Shown in pieces: positions 8,994 to 17,350 of a stretch of 28,366 nucleotides of DNA. The stretch is from Deltaproteobacteria bacterium (GTDB taxonomy: Bacteria; Desulfobacterota; DSM-4660; Desulfatiglandales; HGW-15): NCBI GenBank assembly GCA_016932235.1, contig JAFGDF010000323.1, positions 1-28,366 of the forward strand. Reading direction: 5' to 3'. Position 1 is the first letter of the stretch; each line of letters opens with the position of its first letter. The notes under the pieces are model-generated. The model was not told where the DNA came from and ran no database searches. It saw only the letters and a list, made by a program, of their open reading frames with translations. The translations under genes and the position numbers were made by a program.

Positions 8994-9605
8994 GTGATTG
9001 ATCTTATGGTAAAAGGCGGGATTGTTATGTATCCCATCTTAATCTGTTCCGTGATAGCACTGGCAGTATTTTTTGAACGATTATATGTTCTCAGGCGTAA
9101 CAGTGTAATACCCCCGGAATTCGTGCATAATGTCCAGGAACAGGTAAAGAAAAATAATATATCTGAAGCCATTTTTCTCTGTCAAGGCGACAGCTCTTCC
9201 ATTGCAAATGTATTTCTGGCAGGATTAAAAAATTCAAGCCGCGGAATGTGGCTTGTCAAAGAGGCTATTGAAGAAAGGGGAGACCGTGAAAGTGTAATCC
9301 TTGAAAAACATGTGGGCATTCTCGCCACAATTGCAAACTTGACCCCTCTGCTGGGACTGCTCGGCACCGTATCGGGGATGATAAAAACCTTTAAAGTGAT
9401 TTCACTTCAAGGAGTCGGAAATCCGAATCTGTTAGCTGGCGGAATTGCGGAAGCCCTTATTACGACCGCGACAGGCCTATGTGTGGCCATACCCGCGCTG
9501 GTGGCCTATAGAATACTGAAAGATAAGGCGGAAGACCTCATATTTGAAATGGAGGAAAATTCCATAAGGGTCATTGAAATACTGGAAAACAATATCAAGC
9601 ATTAA
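8994..9605 (+). CDS. MotA/TolQ/ExbB-type proton channel protein
   Basis: A 203-residue inner-membrane protein of the ExbB/TolQ family. There are three membrane segments, at about 12-30, 107-128 and 150-172; the last two contain the small-residue and threonine motifs (GLLGTVSGMI, ITTATGL) that line the proton path. It forms the stator with the ExbD/TolR-like protein encoded next and uses the proton motive force to drive an outer-membrane or envelope task. The start is a GTG with GGAG 8 bases upstream. No TonB, TolA, TolB or Pal gene is nearby, so Ton-type versus Tol-type function cannot be decided; linkage to an FtsB-like gene leans weakly toward an envelope or division role. Confidence 0.9.
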   Translation: MIDLMVKGGIVMYPILICSVIALAVFFERLYVLRRNSVIPPEFVHNVQEQVKKNNISEAIFLCQGDSSSIANVFLAGLKNSSRGMWLVKEAIEERGDRESVILEKHVGILATIANLTPLLGLLGTVSGMIKTFKVISLQGVGNPNLLAGGIAEALITTATGLCVAIPALVAYRILKDKAEDLIFEMEENSIRVIEILENNIKH

Positions 9606-9640
9606 CTAAGAAAAGCAACAGTTCGTCGGAGAAAGCCAAC

Positions 9641-10060
9641 TTGAAATTTAAAAAAGCCAAAGAAGAAGAGCCGGGTATCAGTATCGCACCCCTTATCGAT
9701 ATATTATTCCTGCTTCTTATATTCTTTATGGTCACATCGCATTTTGACATTGCCTCCGGCGTGAAGATAGATCTACCTCTTGTGGGGAAAAAGATCGTTT
9801 CGGAGGAAAATGAGGATAGAATAACTCTTATTATTGATAAATCCGGCAACAGCTACCTGGAAGGAGAAAAGATCGAACATGACAAGATTGAAGAAAGGCT
9901 GAAAAATCTGGTTAACGATAAGGGATTGATCTACCTTATCCTTCAAGCGGATAAAGATGTTAGTCACGGAAAAGTAGTGGAAATCATGGATCTTGCAAAG
10001 GGGATAGGAATCCACTCTATTATTATAGCCGCTCGGTGGAAATCAAAGGAACTTATTTGA
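9641..10060 (+). CDS. ExbD/TolR-type biopolymer transport protein
   Basis: A 139-residue protein with a short basic cytoplasmic N-terminus, one membrane helix (about 16-34) and a periplasmic domain. The membrane aspartate essential for proton use in this family is present at Asp20 (IAPLIDILFLLL). The start codon is TTG at 9641, with GGAG (9628-9631) 9 bases upstream; there is no in-frame ATG before the membrane helix, so the rare start is well supported. It follows the ExbB-like gene by 35 bases and should form the stator complex with it. Confidence 0.92.
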   Translation: MKFKKAKEEEPGISIAPLIDILFLLLIFFMVTSHFDIASGVKIDLPLVGKKIVSEENEDRITLIIDKSGNSYLEGEKIEHDKIEERLKNLVNDKGLIYLILQADKDVSHGKVVEIMDLAKGIGIHSIIIAARWKSKELI

Positions 10061-10081
10061 GAGCGTCGGAGCAAAATCACA

Positions 10082-10408
10082 TTGAAAATCCACAAAAAAG
10101 GGATCATTAAAATTTCATTAATCACAGTGATTCTCCTGGGACTGATCATCGCATGGCTTGGATTTGGAGAGAGGGGTTTTATACATCTCTACCGTATGGA
10201 TAAAGAGAGACAATCCTACCAGGAAAGAATACAAAACCTTGAAGAGGCAAACCTCAAGCTGCTGGATGAAATCAAAAGGCTCCGCGAAGATAAGGAATAT
10301 ATCGAATCAATCGCAAGGAAAGAGCTCGGACTGATCAAGGAAAACGAAATCATCTACAGGTTCGATGACAACACTGGAGCCACGCTGAATTCAAAGATTG
10401 CAGATTGA
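10082..10408 (+). CDS. FtsB/DivIC-family septum formation protein
   Basis: A 108-residue bitopic protein: a short cytoplasmic start, a membrane helix at about 11-28, then a coiled coil (about 38-75) ending in the family pattern REDKEYIESIARKELGLIKE. FtsB/DivIC proteins pair with FtsL and FtsQ to activate septal wall synthesis. The start is again TTG (10082) with GGAG at 10068-10071. The leader resembles that of the preceding gene (CGTCGGAG followed within 10-11 bases by TTGAAA). It lies 21 bases after the exbD-like gene. FtsB often sits next to enolase; here the neighbours are a stator pair and a TPR protein. The family is clear; orthology to E. coli FtsB is not proven. Confidence 0.85.
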   Translation: MKIHKKGIIKISLITVILLGLIIAWLGFGERGFIHLYRMDKERQSYQERIQNLEEANLKLLDEIKRLREDKEYIESIARKELGLIKENEIIYRFDDNTGATLNSKIAD

Positions 10409-10444
10409 AATCCGATCATAAATTTATTTAAAGGAAATCCTCAA

Positions 10445-11053
10445 ATGGAAACTAATAAGAATATGGCCTATGAAATACTGAAAAAAAATCCATCTCCGGA
10501 CACCATATTAATATTATTGAGAAAGTTGAAAGATAAAGGTAAATTGCGTCTGGTCATTCAGGAATGCAACAAGGCCCTCGATATCTTTCCAAACGAGCTT
10601 CGGTTACGGCAGTTGCTAGCTGAAACCTATATCGAGACCGGTCAGATAACACAGGCTGAGTCACAATTGGAGACAATGTCCATGCTTCTCAGAGATTTTA
10701 TAAAGTCTTTCAAGTCGCTCGCAGAGATATTTGCCAAGCAGGGAAGGAATAAAGAGGCCATCGATTACTTGGAAATCTATTCTGTTCACAGGCATGATGA
10801 TTATGAGGCTTCCCAACTTCTGAATTCCCTTAAGTACCCAATTGAATCCTTTGACCACGAGGCATATTCCACGCCCGTAATGCCCCCTGAGCCGGATAGT
10901 GAGACTGATCATTGGAAAAGCGGGGTCTTAAAAAAAGATATTGATACAGAAAAGACAAATAAAGAGAAAATGATAGGAATACTTGAATCCTGGCGTGAAA
11001 AAATCGTCGAAAACCATGTAAAATCTAAATCTTATCATGAGTCCGCAGGATAA
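10445..11053 (+). CDS. Tetratricopeptide-repeat protein
   Basis: A 202-residue soluble protein. Residues about 10-120 form three or so TPR-like helix pairs (for example ALDIFPNELRLRQLLAETYI, then a second with AEIFAKQGRNKEAIDYLEIY). The last 80 residues are polar, probably disordered, and end with a basic helix. No signal peptide is visible, so it is probably cytoplasmic. An AAGGAAAT ribosome site precedes the ATG. It lies between the FtsB-like and MetE-like genes with short gaps (36 and 37 bases) and is probably co-transcribed as a scaffold or adaptor. A specific partner cannot be named. Confidence 0.8.
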   Translation: METNKNMAYEILKKNPSPDTILILLRKLKDKGKLRLVIQECNKALDIFPNELRLRQLLAETYIETGQITQAESQLETMSMLLRDFIKSFKSLAEIFAKQGRNKEAIDYLEIYSVHRHDDYEASQLLNSLKYPIESFDHEAYSTPVMPPEPDSETDHWKSGVLKKDIDTEKTNKEKMIGILESWREKIVENHVKSKSYHESAG

Positions 11054-11090
11054 AATCCGAAAGGCTCCAGACATACATTTTTAATATTTT

Positions 11091-12173
11091 ATGAAAACAA
11101 AAGAAACTAAAAACTCACACGATTTCTATTTCAAGGCAACGGGAATTGGTAGTGTTCCATCTCTGGACATAGAGGGGACTTGCCGAACCATATTGGAAAA
11201 ATTTCCCGCGATCCCATTTTGGCCCCAGTTTGTAAAAAGCACTCATCTTGAAGATATGAGCATCCAGTTTAGCGAGGGACTTCCTTTATTACGTATTGAT
11301 GATGAAAATAAGAAGCTTATCCTTAAACCGGGGAACATGGAAGATGAACTGGTAGAATTTTATGATCACTACCTTTCCGATGATATCGATTATTTTGCCA
11401 TATCCAGAGAACATTCTGCAGGGCTGTACAGGATTATCGAACAGATTTGCGAGGCACCTCAAAAGTACGGCCCGTACATAAAGGGGCATACTGTCGGTCC
11501 TTTCACTTTTGCCTCGGGGATTGTTGACAGAGATGGAAAATCAGTTCTGTATAATCCTGATCTGATGGAAACCTTCGCGAATGGACTCGCGATAAAGACA
11601 TGGTGGCAGGCTGGTCAATTGGAAAAATCCGGAAAGGAAAGCATTATTTTTCTTGATGAGCCGGCTCTATCAGGCTTCGGTTCGGCTTTTTCACCTATAG
11701 ACCGGCTTGAGGTTGTCAAGATCCTAAAGGGAGTCATTGATTACCTGAAGGGGAAAACGGACACCCTTATTGGGATCCACTGCTGTGGAAATACAGACTG
11801 GTCGATGATTCTTGAGGCTGACCCGCATATTGTCAGCTTTGATGCCTTCGGCTTCATGGACTTCTTTCTTCTCTACCCCGAGGAAATCATCCATTTCATT
11901 AAAAATGGCGGAATTATTGCATGGGGAATAGTTCCCACTTCAGGCGCTACGGGGAAGGAAACCATTGATGAGTTATATTTGCGACTTTTAAAAGGTCTTG
12001 AGAATCTTCATGACCAGGGATTGGAACCTGAATTGATATATTCGAATTCGATTTTGACCCCTGCTTGCGGGATGGGTTCAATGGATGAAGCTTCTGCACT
12101 GGGCATCATGGAACTGCTGGCGGGACTATCGGAAAAGATGCGGAACAAATGTGAAATAAAGAAAAGATTATGA
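11091..12173 (+). CDS. MetE/UroD-superfamily protein, probable zinc-dependent methyltransferase-like enzyme
   Basis: A 360-residue TIM-barrel-type protein resembling the C-terminal half of cobalamin-independent methionine synthase and uroporphyrinogen-decarboxylase-like methyltransferases. The MetE zinc pattern is visible: His230 and Cys232 (IHCCGNTDW) and Cys326 (LTPACGMGS), together with the conserved DEPAL loop (Glu190). The N-terminus has the GIGSVPSLD motif common in these single-domain relatives. Zinc would activate a thiol acceptor for methyl transfer; the natural acceptor and donor (perhaps a corrinoid protein) are unknown. No good ribosome site precedes the ATG. Its TGA overlaps the helicase start (ATGA), so the two are coupled. 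True methionine synthase activity should not be assumed, as the N-terminal MetE domain is absent. Confidence 0.8.
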   Translation: MKTKETKNSHDFYFKATGIGSVPSLDIEGTCRTILEKFPAIPFWPQFVKSTHLEDMSIQFSEGLPLLRIDDENKKLILKPGNMEDELVEFYDHYLSDDIDYFAISREHSAGLYRIIEQICEAPQKYGPYIKGHTVGPFTFASGIVDRDGKSVLYNPDLMETFANGLAIKTWWQAGQLEKSGKESIIFLDEPALSGFGSAFSPIDRLEVVKILKGVIDYLKGKTDTLIGIHCCGNTDWSMILEADPHIVSFDAFGFMDFFLLYPEEIIHFIKNGGIIAWGIVPTSGATGKETIDELYLRLLKGLENLHDQGLEPELIYSNSILTPACGMGSMDEASALGIMELLAGLSEKMRNKCEIKKRL

Positions 12174-13621
12174 ACGATAAATCACCCATTCGGTCATTAA
12201 AACCCGGCTTTCTCTCCAGTACACGATTTAGCAAGTTAGGCCTTCCTGATGAAATCATGGATGGGCTGAATGATGCAGGTTTTGAGTACTGCACGCCAAT
12301 ACAAGCGGAGACCTTGCCTCTGTCCCTGAACGGCAAAGACGTCGCCGGTCAGGCTCAGACCGGAACAGGTAAAACAGCAGCTTTTATGGTAACAGTCTTT
12401 GCCAGGCTCTTATCCATCCCTGAAAAAAAATCCGGTCTGCCATCAGCCCTCATTGTCGCGCCAACGCGGGAATTGGCTCTTCAGATATTTGACGACGCCC
12501 GGGTGCTGGGGGCCCATACCGGTTTAAATATCGTGCCTGTAGTAGGTGGAATCGATTACCAAAAACAGGCAGCGCAGCTTCGAAAAGGAGCCGATATAGT
12601 TATCTGCACTCCGGGAAGGATTATAGACTATATTAAACAGGGAATATTCAAGACAAGCGAAATCAAGATCGTGGTTATTGATGAAGCTGACCGTCTTTTT
12701 GACCTGGGTTTCACTCAGGATATGCGTTATATACTGAAAAAACTGCCAAGCTATGAAAAAAGACAATCCATGCTTTTTTCGGCCACACTTTCGTACAAGA
12801 TTCTTGCGCTGACGTATGATTACATGAACCTGCCTGAATTCATCTCTGTCACACCGGATGAGATAACCGTAAAGGGTGTTGAACAGGTGCTATACCATGT
12901 CGGAAAAGATGAGAAACTCTCGCTCCTCTTAGGTCTTCTGGCAAAAGAAAATTGGACCAGGGTACTGATTTTCATGAACACGAAATCTGGCGTTGAATGG
13001 CTCACGAAAAAACTTCAGGGAAACGAACTCCCCGCGGAAGGAATCACCGGGGATCTTCCTCAACGCATGCGCTTGCAGCTGATGAAGAGGTTCAAAAACA
13101 ACGATATTAAAATCCTCGTTGCAACCGATGTCGCCTCAAGGGGTATTCATGTGGAAGATATCAGTCATGCGATAAATTATGATCTTCCACAGGACGCTGA
13201 AAACTACATTCATCGTATAGGGCGAACAGCAAGGGCGGGTAAAACCGGACGAGCCCTATCTCTTGCGTGCGAGGAATATGTCTACCATCTTGAGCCACTT
13301 GAAGAACTGTTGGGTTATAAAATCCCCATTGAATGGCCTGAGGATGAATGGTTTCTGGAAGACAAGGCTGGAGTCATAAAATTCCATTCCGGGACATCAG
13401 ATAGAAAATCGGGCCATCTTAAGTCCAAAGTCAGAGAGAAAAAAGAGGCACATCGCCCTCTCGGTCCAAGGATGGCCGCCATGAGCTCTGAACCTGGCGG
13501 GGTATTCGGCCTGGCGCCTGATCATAAAAAGGAATCCGTCACTGAACATTCCAAGGGAAAAAGCCAGGAAGCCAGAAGAAAACGAAGAAAACATCATCCA
13601 AAGAAAAAACCTGTTGTCTGA
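12170..13621 (+). CDS. DEAD-box ATP-dependent RNA helicase
   Basis: A 483-residue RhlE/RhlB-like RNA helicase. A Q motif region (FSKLGLPDEI...CTPIQAETLP, about 20-50) is followed by motif I AQTGTGKT (62-69), PTREL (98-102), TPGR (147-150), DEAD (171-174), SAT (204-206) and the C-terminal HRIGRTARAG arginine-finger motif. The tail after about residue 400 is rich in Lys, Arg, Gly and Ser, as in RNA-binding extensions of cold-adapted helicases. It unwinds structured RNA during ribosome assembly or mRNA decay. It starts within the stop codon of the MetE-like gene. It converges on etfA, with a short hairpin in the 59-base gap. Confidence 0.95.
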   Translation: MNDKSPIRSLKPGFLSSTRFSKLGLPDEIMDGLNDAGFEYCTPIQAETLPLSLNGKDVAGQAQTGTGKTAAFMVTVFARLLSIPEKKSGLPSALIVAPTRELALQIFDDARVLGAHTGLNIVPVVGGIDYQKQAAQLRKGADIVICTPGRIIDYIKQGIFKTSEIKIVVIDEADRLFDLGFTQDMRYILKKLPSYEKRQSMLFSATLSYKILALTYDYMNLPEFISVTPDEITVKGVEQVLYHVGKDEKLSLLLGLLAKENWTRVLIFMNTKSGVEWLTKKLQGNELPAEGITGDLPQRMRLQLMKRFKNNDIKILVATDVASRGIHVEDISHAINYDLPQDAENYIHRIGRTARAGKTGRALSLACEEYVYHLEPLEELLGYKIPIEWPEDEWFLEDKAGVIKFHSGTSDRKSGHLKSKVREKKEAHRPLGPRMAAMSSEPGGVFGLAPDHKKESVTEHSKGKSQEARRKRRKHHPKKKPVV

Positions 13622-13625
13622 TTTT

Positions 13626-13641
13626 TCACCAGTTGTGGTGA
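13626..13641. terminator. Small hairpin between convergent genes, possible weak terminator
   Basis: TCACCA, a GTTG loop, and TGGTGA form a 6-bp stem between the convergent helicase and etfA stops. There is no T-run after it on either strand (T's precede it on the plus strand, A's follow on the minus strand), so efficient intrinsic termination is doubtful. Confidence 0.3.
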
Positions 13642-13680
13642 TGATAGTCTAAGACAGTAAAGGCTAGATAATAGTTGTTT

Positions 13681-15303
13681 TCAGGGAGTGTACAGGACTA
13701 CCAGGCACCTTGTGTTTTCCTTGCTGAGACTTTTAAGTTTATGAGGTCTTTCGGAATTAAAATGAATCGATTCACCCGGTTTGAGATGATTTTTTTTGTT
13801 TTCCAGGGTGAGTTCGAGACTTCCCTCCATCACATAGATAAACTCTTCTCCTTCGTGCTTGTACGCCACAGGTTTATGCGTCTGATTTGGTTCAATGGTG
13901 ATCATGAACCCTCTCAAGTGTTCATTTTCCGCGCCTGGAGTGAGAGTCTGATAATAATAATTTTTTGTTCTTTTGATAAACGCCTGGGCACGCTGCTCCC
14001 TCATTGCGGCCTTTTCATCATCCCTGAGAAAAGATCCCGGATCCACACCCAGGGCCCTGGAAACGCTCAGTAAAAAACTCACTGAAGGCACAATCTCATC
14101 ATTCTCCACCTGCTGGACATGCTCGGGTGACTGACCTGTCTTCTGTGCAAGATCCTCAATGCTCCATCCATGGGACTCTCTGAGCCTATGTATCTTTTTC
14201 CCGAACTCACCCTGACCCTCCTCTTTCTTTTCTTCTGTGAGGAAATCAGCCAGATCACGCATAACCTCTTTTTTTATCTTCTCTATCAGTAAAGGCAGCA
14301 ATGTCCGAGCATCGGCAACGACACCTACATCTGCAACATTAAAAATAGGAGAATCGGGGTCGCGATTTATCGCGATTATATTTTTTGATTCGGTTATTCC
14401 TGCAGTGTACTGAACAGCTCCTGAAGTTCCGATCGTAATAAGCAGTTCCGGCCTCACGGTTTTTCCGGTCTGGCCTATAAGGCATTCTTCATCGGCCCAA
14501 TGACTGAGTACCGGCGGGCGTGTTGCTCCCACTTCGCCGCCAAGTGAAGCTGAAAGCTTTCTCACCAGACCGAATCCCTCCGAGTTTGACATTCCTGCTC
14601 CACCTGCTACTACAATTTTCGCATCCTCCAGTCTCTTTCGCTCAGCGGATTCCGCAGTATAGGGTAATTGCCGTATTCTGTCTGTTATTTCGGGTTTATC
14701 AATCCTGATTCTTTCCAAGCTCCCCGGCGAACCCTTTGTCGTGCATTTTTGAAAGGCATGAGGTTGAACAGTGGCAAACCCTGTACTCGACGGGTCGGAA
14801 TAGGTAAGTTCAGCCATAATCTCACCACCCCATGACGGGCAACCTGCTATTACCCTGCCGCTATCAAATTTCAGCTCAACACAATCAGCAATCAGCCCCG
14901 CTTCACACATGCTGGCGCATCGTGCTGCCACTTCACGCCCGAAGTCCGTCAGAGGAAACAGCACCAGTTTTGGAAGGCGTTCTTTTATAAGGACCGTCAT
15001 CATTCGGGAGTGTATATCCGCCCTTGGAAAATCCTGATCGAAGCTCTCAATGAGATAGACATAATCAGCGCCTTTTGTTATTAAGTCTTCGACCGCCTGA
15101 CCGGAAGGTATACACGAAGAAAATGTTGCTTGTTTATGCTTCTTCCTCTGTTCCGGGTTTCCAAATAGAACTGCTACGCATTTCCCTGGAATTTGTTCGG
15201 CCACGTTTCTCGCGGCGGATAACATGTTCGCACTATGACCTAAAAGTCTTTGGTTTCTCGAATCACAGTATATCCAAACATCATTTCGAAAATTACTCGT
15301 CAT
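13681..15303 (-). CDS. etfA: Electron transfer flavoprotein alpha subunit fused to XRE helix-turn-helix and cupin domains
   Basis: A 540-residue single frame. Residues 1 to about 345 are an ETF alpha subunit: N-terminal domain, then the FAD domain with VVAGGAG (231-237), VGATR (258-262), GQTGK (277-281), SGAVQY (294-299) and INRDPDSPIFNVADVG. About 366-425 is an XRE-type DNA-binding domain (FGKKIHRLRESHGWSIEDLA). About 455-540 is a small cupin with HEGEE (483-487), VMEG and RPH (519-521), the layout of PuuR-like XRE-cupin regulators; His483, Glu487 and His521 could bind metal. Position 299 is Tyr where most EtfA have a flavin-contacting His. The ATG at 15303 is chosen over an in-frame TTG at 15321, which would overlap etfB. 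With EtfB it should carry electrons from acyl-CoA dehydrogenase; the fused domains suggest DNA binding or ligand sensing. The fusion is seen directly; the regulatory role is inferred. Confidence 0.9.
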   Translation of the reverse strand: MTSNFRNDVWIYCDSRNQRLLGHSANMLSAARNVAEQIPGKCVAVLFGNPEQRKKHKQATFSSCIPSGQAVEDLITKGADYVYLIESFDQDFPRADIHSRMMTVLIKERLPKLVLFPLTDFGREVAARCASMCEAGLIADCVELKFDSGRVIAGCPSWGGEIMAELTYSDPSSTGFATVQPHAFQKCTTKGSPGSLERIRIDKPEITDRIRQLPYTAESAERKRLEDAKIVVAGGAGMSNSEGFGLVRKLSASLGGEVGATRPPVLSHWADEECLIGQTGKTVRPELLITIGTSGAVQYTAGITESKNIIAINRDPDSPIFNVADVGVVADARTLLPLLIEKIKKEVMRDLADFLTEEKKEEGQGEFGKKIHRLRESHGWSIEDLAQKTGQSPEHVQQVENDEIVPSVSFLLSVSRALGVDPGSFLRDDEKAAMREQRAQAFIKRTKNYYYQTLTPGAENEHLRGFMITIEPNQTHKPVAYKHEGEEFIYVMEGSLELTLENKKNHLKPGESIHFNSERPHKLKSLSKENTRCLVVLYTP

Positions 15304-15313
15304 AAACAGCCTG

Positions 15314-16090
15314 CTATCCAATGAACCCTTTACTCTTCAAATATGTTACAATCTTCACAGCTTGATCCTCAACCGAGCCGGTAATAAAGTCACATTTTCT
15401 TTCTTTTTTGATAGGACTCGTCGATAGAACCCTTGTTGGAGAACCCGCCTCCCCTACAGATCCAGAGGGTAGGCCAAGGTCGGAAAGACCGATTTTTTCC
15501 ACCTTTCCCTCCCTAAATGCGGATTCTATGCCAAATAATCTCGCGTCCCTGGGTTGAACCGCTGTGGGATGAACAGTTATCGCACAGGGCAACCCAATCT
15601 CATATTTTTCAGCAAATTCATCCGATTTGCGAATAACTGTCAGCGACCGTTCCTTATTCTCTATTTCATAAACACCTGTAATAATAGGAAATCCTAACAA
15701 AGTTGCTGTTTGGGGACCTACCTGACCTGTATCACTATCAGATGTCCTTGTTCCAAAGAGAACAAGGTCCACTTCGGAAAGCCTGTTAATTGCCTTGCAT
15801 AGAACGGTGGAGGTCACAAGAGTGTCTGATCCTGCAAGCGCCGGGTCGGTGATAAGCACAGCCCTATCTGCTCCCAACGCGATGCAATCATAGAGAGCGA
15901 GAGAGGTCGAATCAGGCCCCATTGAAAGAGCCGTAATCTTCCCTCCCCGTTCCTCTCTAATCCGAAGGGCCATCTCAACGGCAGGCAGATCGAAAGGGTT
16001 CAATATGCTTGATTCCGGCAACCTTACCACTTGTCCTTCAGGGGCATTCATGACAACCGATTTTATACAGACAACAGTATGAAATTCCAT
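15314..16090 (-). CDS. etfB: Electron transfer flavoprotein beta subunit
   Basis: A 258-residue ETF beta subunit. The nucleotide/flavin loop reads SDSDTGQVGP (117-126). That DxDTxQVGP form is the one associated with a second FAD (as in electron-bifurcating ETFs) rather than the AMP-binding form of mitochondrial-type ETF. The conserved ITALSMGP and CDxxxLGAD-like (YDCIALGADRAVLI) segments are also present. It pairs with the EtfA fusion 10 bases downstream and follows the acyl-CoA dehydrogenase by 17 bases, so the three are co-expressed. In such operons the complex moves electrons between acyl-CoA dehydrogenase and NADH, ferredoxin or a membrane oxidoreductase. No Fe-S oxidoreductase partner is in this window, so the electron route is open. 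Confidence 0.94.
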   Translation of the reverse strand: MEFHTVVCIKSVVMNAPEGQVVRLPESSILNPFDLPAVEMALRIREERGGKITALSMGPDSTSLALYDCIALGADRAVLITDPALAGSDTLVTSTVLCKAINRLSEVDLVLFGTRTSDSDTGQVGPQTATLLGFPIITGVYEIENKERSLTVIRKSDEFAEKYEIGLPCAITVHPTAVQPRDARLFGIESAFREGKVEKIGLSDLGLPSGSVGEAGSPTRVLSTSPIKKERKCDFITGSVEDQAVKIVTYLKSKGFIG

Positions 16091-16107
16091 GCGGTACCTG
16101 TGATTTA

Positions 16108-17253
16108 CTAATACTCGGATAAAACACTCCTGGCTATAACCATCTGATGGATCTCTGATGTTCCTTCATAAATACGGGTTACTCTCGCATCCCTATAATA
16201 GCGTTCAACTGGAAATGACTTTGAATATCCATATCCCCCATGTATTTGAACCGCCATATCCGACACCTTGCTCGAAATTTCAGACGCAAATAACTTAGCC
16301 ATGGCTGATTCCTTTGCAATAGGTCTCCCCTGATCCCTTAAAGCCCCGGCCCTGTATACCAGAAGCCTTGCCGCTTCAATATTGGTCGCCATCTCCGCAA
16401 TTTTTATCTTTATCGCCTGATGGTTTGCTATGGGAACATTGAACTGACGTCTTTGATTCGCATACCGTACCGACTCTTCAAGGGAGGCTTGGGCTATCCC
16501 CAGGGCCTGGGCGGCAATACCGATCCTTCCGGTATCCAAGGCAACCAGGCCGATCTTCATTCCTTGTCCTTCTTTTCCTAAAAGGTTTGCCCGTGGAATT
16601 TTACAGTCATACAGCCTTATTGAACTCACGGGATTCGCCCTCATGCCCGACAGATCCTCAAGGTCTCCGACAACAAATCCCTGCGTTCCTCTCTCGGCAA
16701 CAATTACGCTTATCCCTTTATAACGATCGGCAGGATCCGTCCTTGTAAAAATGAGGCAGGTATCAGCTACGCCGCCGTTTGTAACCAATACCTTGTTCGC
16801 ATTGACGATATAGTAATCCCCTTCAGAAACTGCGGTTGATTCTATGCTTGTTATATCAGAACCTGCATTCGGCTCAGTAAGACAGAAAGCTCCTATCTTC
16901 TCACCCTTCGCGAGGGGTGGAACCCATCTCCTTTTCTGTTCCTCAGATCCAAAGACCAGCAGCGGATAGACACACACACTGTTATGCACAGTGACACACA
17001 GACCCAACCCGGCGCAGACCCTTGATATTTCTTCGATAACAATGCAATAGCTAACGGTGTCCATTCCTGCGCCGCCAAGTTCAGGAGGAACCTGAATCCC
17101 AAAATAACCCAGCTTGCCCATCTTTTCCACTATTTCCCAGGGGAAACGGGCTTCGATATCAAGATCCTTGGCGATCGGTTTTATCTCACGTTCACAGAAT
17201 TCACGCACCGAACGACGGACAATGTTGTGTTTTTCCGTTAAAAATCCGTTCAT
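16108..17253 (-). CDS. Acyl-CoA dehydrogenase, probably short-chain (butyryl-CoA type)
   Basis: A 381-residue FAD-dependent acyl-CoA dehydrogenase of normal length. It shows FCLTEPNAGSDI (flavin/substrate binding), QIHGGYGYSKSFPVERYYRD and the catalytic glutamate in YEGTSEI (Glu363), the position typical of short-chain enzymes. It oxidises acyl-CoA to 2-enoyl-CoA (or the reverse) with EtfAB, encoded directly downstream, as partner. The neighbouring thiolase and 3-hydroxyacyl-CoA dehydrogenase point to butyryl-CoA as substrate, but chain length is inferred. The ribosome site is poor, with GAG next to the ATG. A 354-base gap with a structured GC-rich element separates it from the upstream dehydrogenase gene, so it might have its own control. 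Confidence 0.93.
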   Translation of the reverse strand: MNGFLTEKHNIVRRSVREFCEREIKPIAKDLDIEARFPWEIVEKMGKLGYFGIQVPPELGGAGMDTVSYCIVIEEISRVCAGLGLCVTVHNSVCVYPLLVFGSEEQKRRWVPPLAKGEKIGAFCLTEPNAGSDITSIESTAVSEGDYYIVNANKVLVTNGGVADTCLIFTRTDPADRYKGISVIVAERGTQGFVVGDLEDLSGMRANPVSSIRLYDCKIPRANLLGKEGQGMKIGLVALDTGRIGIAAQALGIAQASLEESVRYANQRRQFNVPIANHQAIKIKIAEMATNIEAARLLVYRAGALRDQGRPIAKESAMAKLFASEISSKVSDMAVQIHGGYGYSKSFPVERYYRDARVTRIYEGTSEIHQMVIARSVLSEY

Positions 17254-17350
17254 CTCATATAATTTTAAAAAATTTTTTAATCATCACGAAAATGAGTTTT
17301 ACTATACGTCGGTTAAATTCAGCGTTATGTCTAAAGATCGGGAATGGGTA

